A stretch of DNA of 64,000 nucleotides. Source: Microtetraspora sp. NBRC 13810 (lineage in GTDB: Bacteria > Actinomycetota > Actinomycetes > Streptosporangiales > Streptosporangiaceae). Position 1 is the stretch's first letter; each line of letters begins with the position of its first letter. A model generated the notes under the pieces. The model saw nothing but the letters and a program-made list of their open reading frames with translations. It was not told the origin of the DNA and searched no databases. Shown piece after piece: positions 63,052-64,000 of the stretch. The translations under genes were made by a program, and so were the position numbers. The stretch spans positions 434,001 to 498,000 of the forward strand of contig NZ_BSRQ01000001.1 of NCBI RefSeq assembly GCF_030268685.1, written 5' to 3'.

Positions 63052-64000
63052 ATGTCAGACGGCCACGGCACCACGCCAGATCCCCCGCCCGGCTGGTCGG
63101 CCGAGCAGCCGCCTCCTTACAACAGCCCCGCCTCGCCGTGGGCCGTGCCCGGCGGTCCCCCCACGTCCGACGTCCCACCCGGCGCCCCCCACGGGCAGCC
63201 CGGCCCGCCGCACGGCCGGCCTCCCCACGGCCCGCCGCAGCACGGACAGCCGCAGTACGGCCCGCCGCAGCACGGACAGCCCGGATACGGGCAGCAGCCC
63301 TACGGGCAGCCGGGGTACGGCCAGCCCGCCTACGGGCAGCCTCCCCACGGCTACCGCCCGCCGCCCGCGCTGCGGCCCGGGATCATCCCGCTGCGGCCGC
63401 TCGGGCTGGGCGACATCCTCGACGGCACGATCAAGCTGGTCCGGTCCAACCCCAAGGCCACCCTGGGACTCAGCGCCATCGCCGCGGCGATCGGCACGAT
63501 CCCGGTCATCGTGGGGCAGGTGGTGCTGGTCGACGACATCATCTCCGCGCCACCGGACGAGTTCCCGGCCGGCGCTCTCCTCGGGTCCACCACCGGCACG
63601 CTGATCTCGCTCCTCGTCCAGTTCGTCGCGGTCACCCTGCTCAGCGGCATCATCACCCGGATACTCGGGCGGGCGGTCTTCGGCGGCCGGATCACGGCGG
63701 GCGAGGCGTGGCGGCTCACGGTGTCCAGGCTGCCCGCGCTGTTCGGGGTGGTGGTGCTCACCGGGCTCATCGTGCTGGCGCCGCTGGTCGTGCTGGTCCT
63801 GGTGGTCGTCGGGGCCGTGTCGGCCGGCGCGGGGCCGGGCACGGTCCTCCTGCTGACGCTGTTCTTCCTGCTCCTCTTCATCGTCTACGCCCTCGTCTTC
63901 ACCACGTTCTTCGCGCTGTCCGCGCCCGCCGTGGTGCTGGAGCGGCGCGGCGTGATCGACGCCATGCGCCGGTCCTGGCGACTGGTGAAGGGCGACTTCT
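63052..64000 (+). CDS. Pro/Gln/Gly-rich membrane protein (partial, runs off the window)
   Basis: The first 316 residues are present. Residues 1-115 are a cytoplasmic low-complexity region with repeats of the type (P/G)QYG-PP-QHG and YGQP. Residues from about 116 begin a membrane domain ([30 protein letters not shown]) with at least four hydrophobic segments (about 142-162, 180-205, 228-255, 262-292) and [26 protein letters not shown]. This domain resembles the glycerophosphodiester-phosphodiesterase-associated membrane family found beside mtrA in actinomycetes. AGGA lies 7 nt before ATG 63052. The 3' end is missing. Confidence 0.8.
   Translation, partial: MSDGHGTTPDPPPGWSAEQPPPYNSPASPWAVPGGPPTSDVPPGAPHGQPGPPHGRPPHGPPQHGQPQYGPPQHGQPGYGQQPYGQPGYGQPAYGQPPHGYRPPPALRPGIIPLRPLGLGDILDGTIKLVRSNPKATLGLSAIAAAIGTIPVIVGQVVLVDDIISAPPDEFPAGALLGSTTGTLISLLVQFVAVTLLSGIITRILGRAVFGGRITAGEAWRLTVSRLPALFGVVVLTGLIVLAPLVVLVLVVVGAVSAGAGPGTVLLLTLFFLLLFIVYALVFTTFFALSAPAVVLERRGVIDAMRRSWRLVKGDF

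Overview
The window is high-GC actinobacterial chromosome, most likely a filamentous member of the Streptosporangiales (Nonomuraea/Streptosporangium type; the family is inferred from gene content, not tested). Signs are the mtrA-mtrB-lpqB block, a SecA neighbourhood with a DUF6459-type protein, a DasR-controlled PTS, a 180-kDa-class NAD-glutamate dehydrogenase, a fused acyl-CoA dehydrogenase, many GTG/TTG starts and GTGA/ATGA stop-start overlaps. There is no rRNA, tRNA, CRISPR array or insertion sequence.

Layout. 0-4 kb: the end of an SDR gene, a MerR regulator, a decayed nitronate monooxygenase fragment, and a three-gene cluster (ubiA-dprE1-dprE2) for decaprenyl-phosphoryl-arabinose. 4-9 kb: fused acyl-CoA dehydrogenase, a Pro/Ser-rich one-pass membrane protein and an HtrA-type lipoprotein protease. 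9-19 kb: a heterodimeric ABC exporter with one degenerate ATP site, a DASS anion transporter, a UTRA-only regulator, an aldo/keto reductase, a SRPBCC protein and a secreted tripeptidyl-aminopeptidase-like hydrolase. 18.8-26.3 kb: tmRNA, then a penicillin-binding-protein homologue that has lost all catalytic motifs, smpB, ftsX and ftsE in one operon, a zinc-ribbon membrane peptide, prfB and a lipoprotein. 26.4-33.5 kb: NAD-glutamate dehydrogenase and acetoacetyl-CoA synthetase. 33.5-37 kb: a LysR regulator overlapping a class A beta-lactamase-like gene, divergent from an intact penicillin-binding protein. 37-41.5 kb: three HAD hydrolases (one with only an ATC start available and Asn in motif I), a conserved small protein and a type VII-secretion-like gene pair. 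41.6-49.8 kb: an N-acetylglucosamine locus with a GH3 hexosaminidase, EI, HPr, a HAD phosphatase, IIA, IIB, a SIS-domain enzyme, a 22-bp operator, the DasR-type regulator and the IIC permease. 50-64 kb: a DUF6459-type protein, SecA, a two-TM protein, a YcaQ-like winged-helix protein, a NarL-type response regulator, long-form HPF behind a roughly 445-nt leader, ComF, LpqB, MtrB, MtrA and a truncated membrane protein.

How the parts fit. Cell-wall and envelope functions dominate: arabinan precursor, two PBP homologues, FtsEX, MtrAB-LpqB, SecA, and wall amino-sugar recycling by the hexosaminidase plus GlcNAc PTS under DasR. Translation quality control (tmRNA, SmpB, RF2, HPF) is spread between them. 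The observations most worth following are the pseudo-PBP in the smpB-ftsEX operon, the LysR/beta-lactamase/PBP divergon, the type VII-like bicistron, the paired DasR-type operator, and the HAD gene with an apparent ATC start. Four genes (ubiA, prfB, the LysR gene, the YcaQ-like gene) show a TANNNT hexamer 7-8 nt before the start codon and no Shine-Dalgarno, the pattern of leaderless mRNAs.
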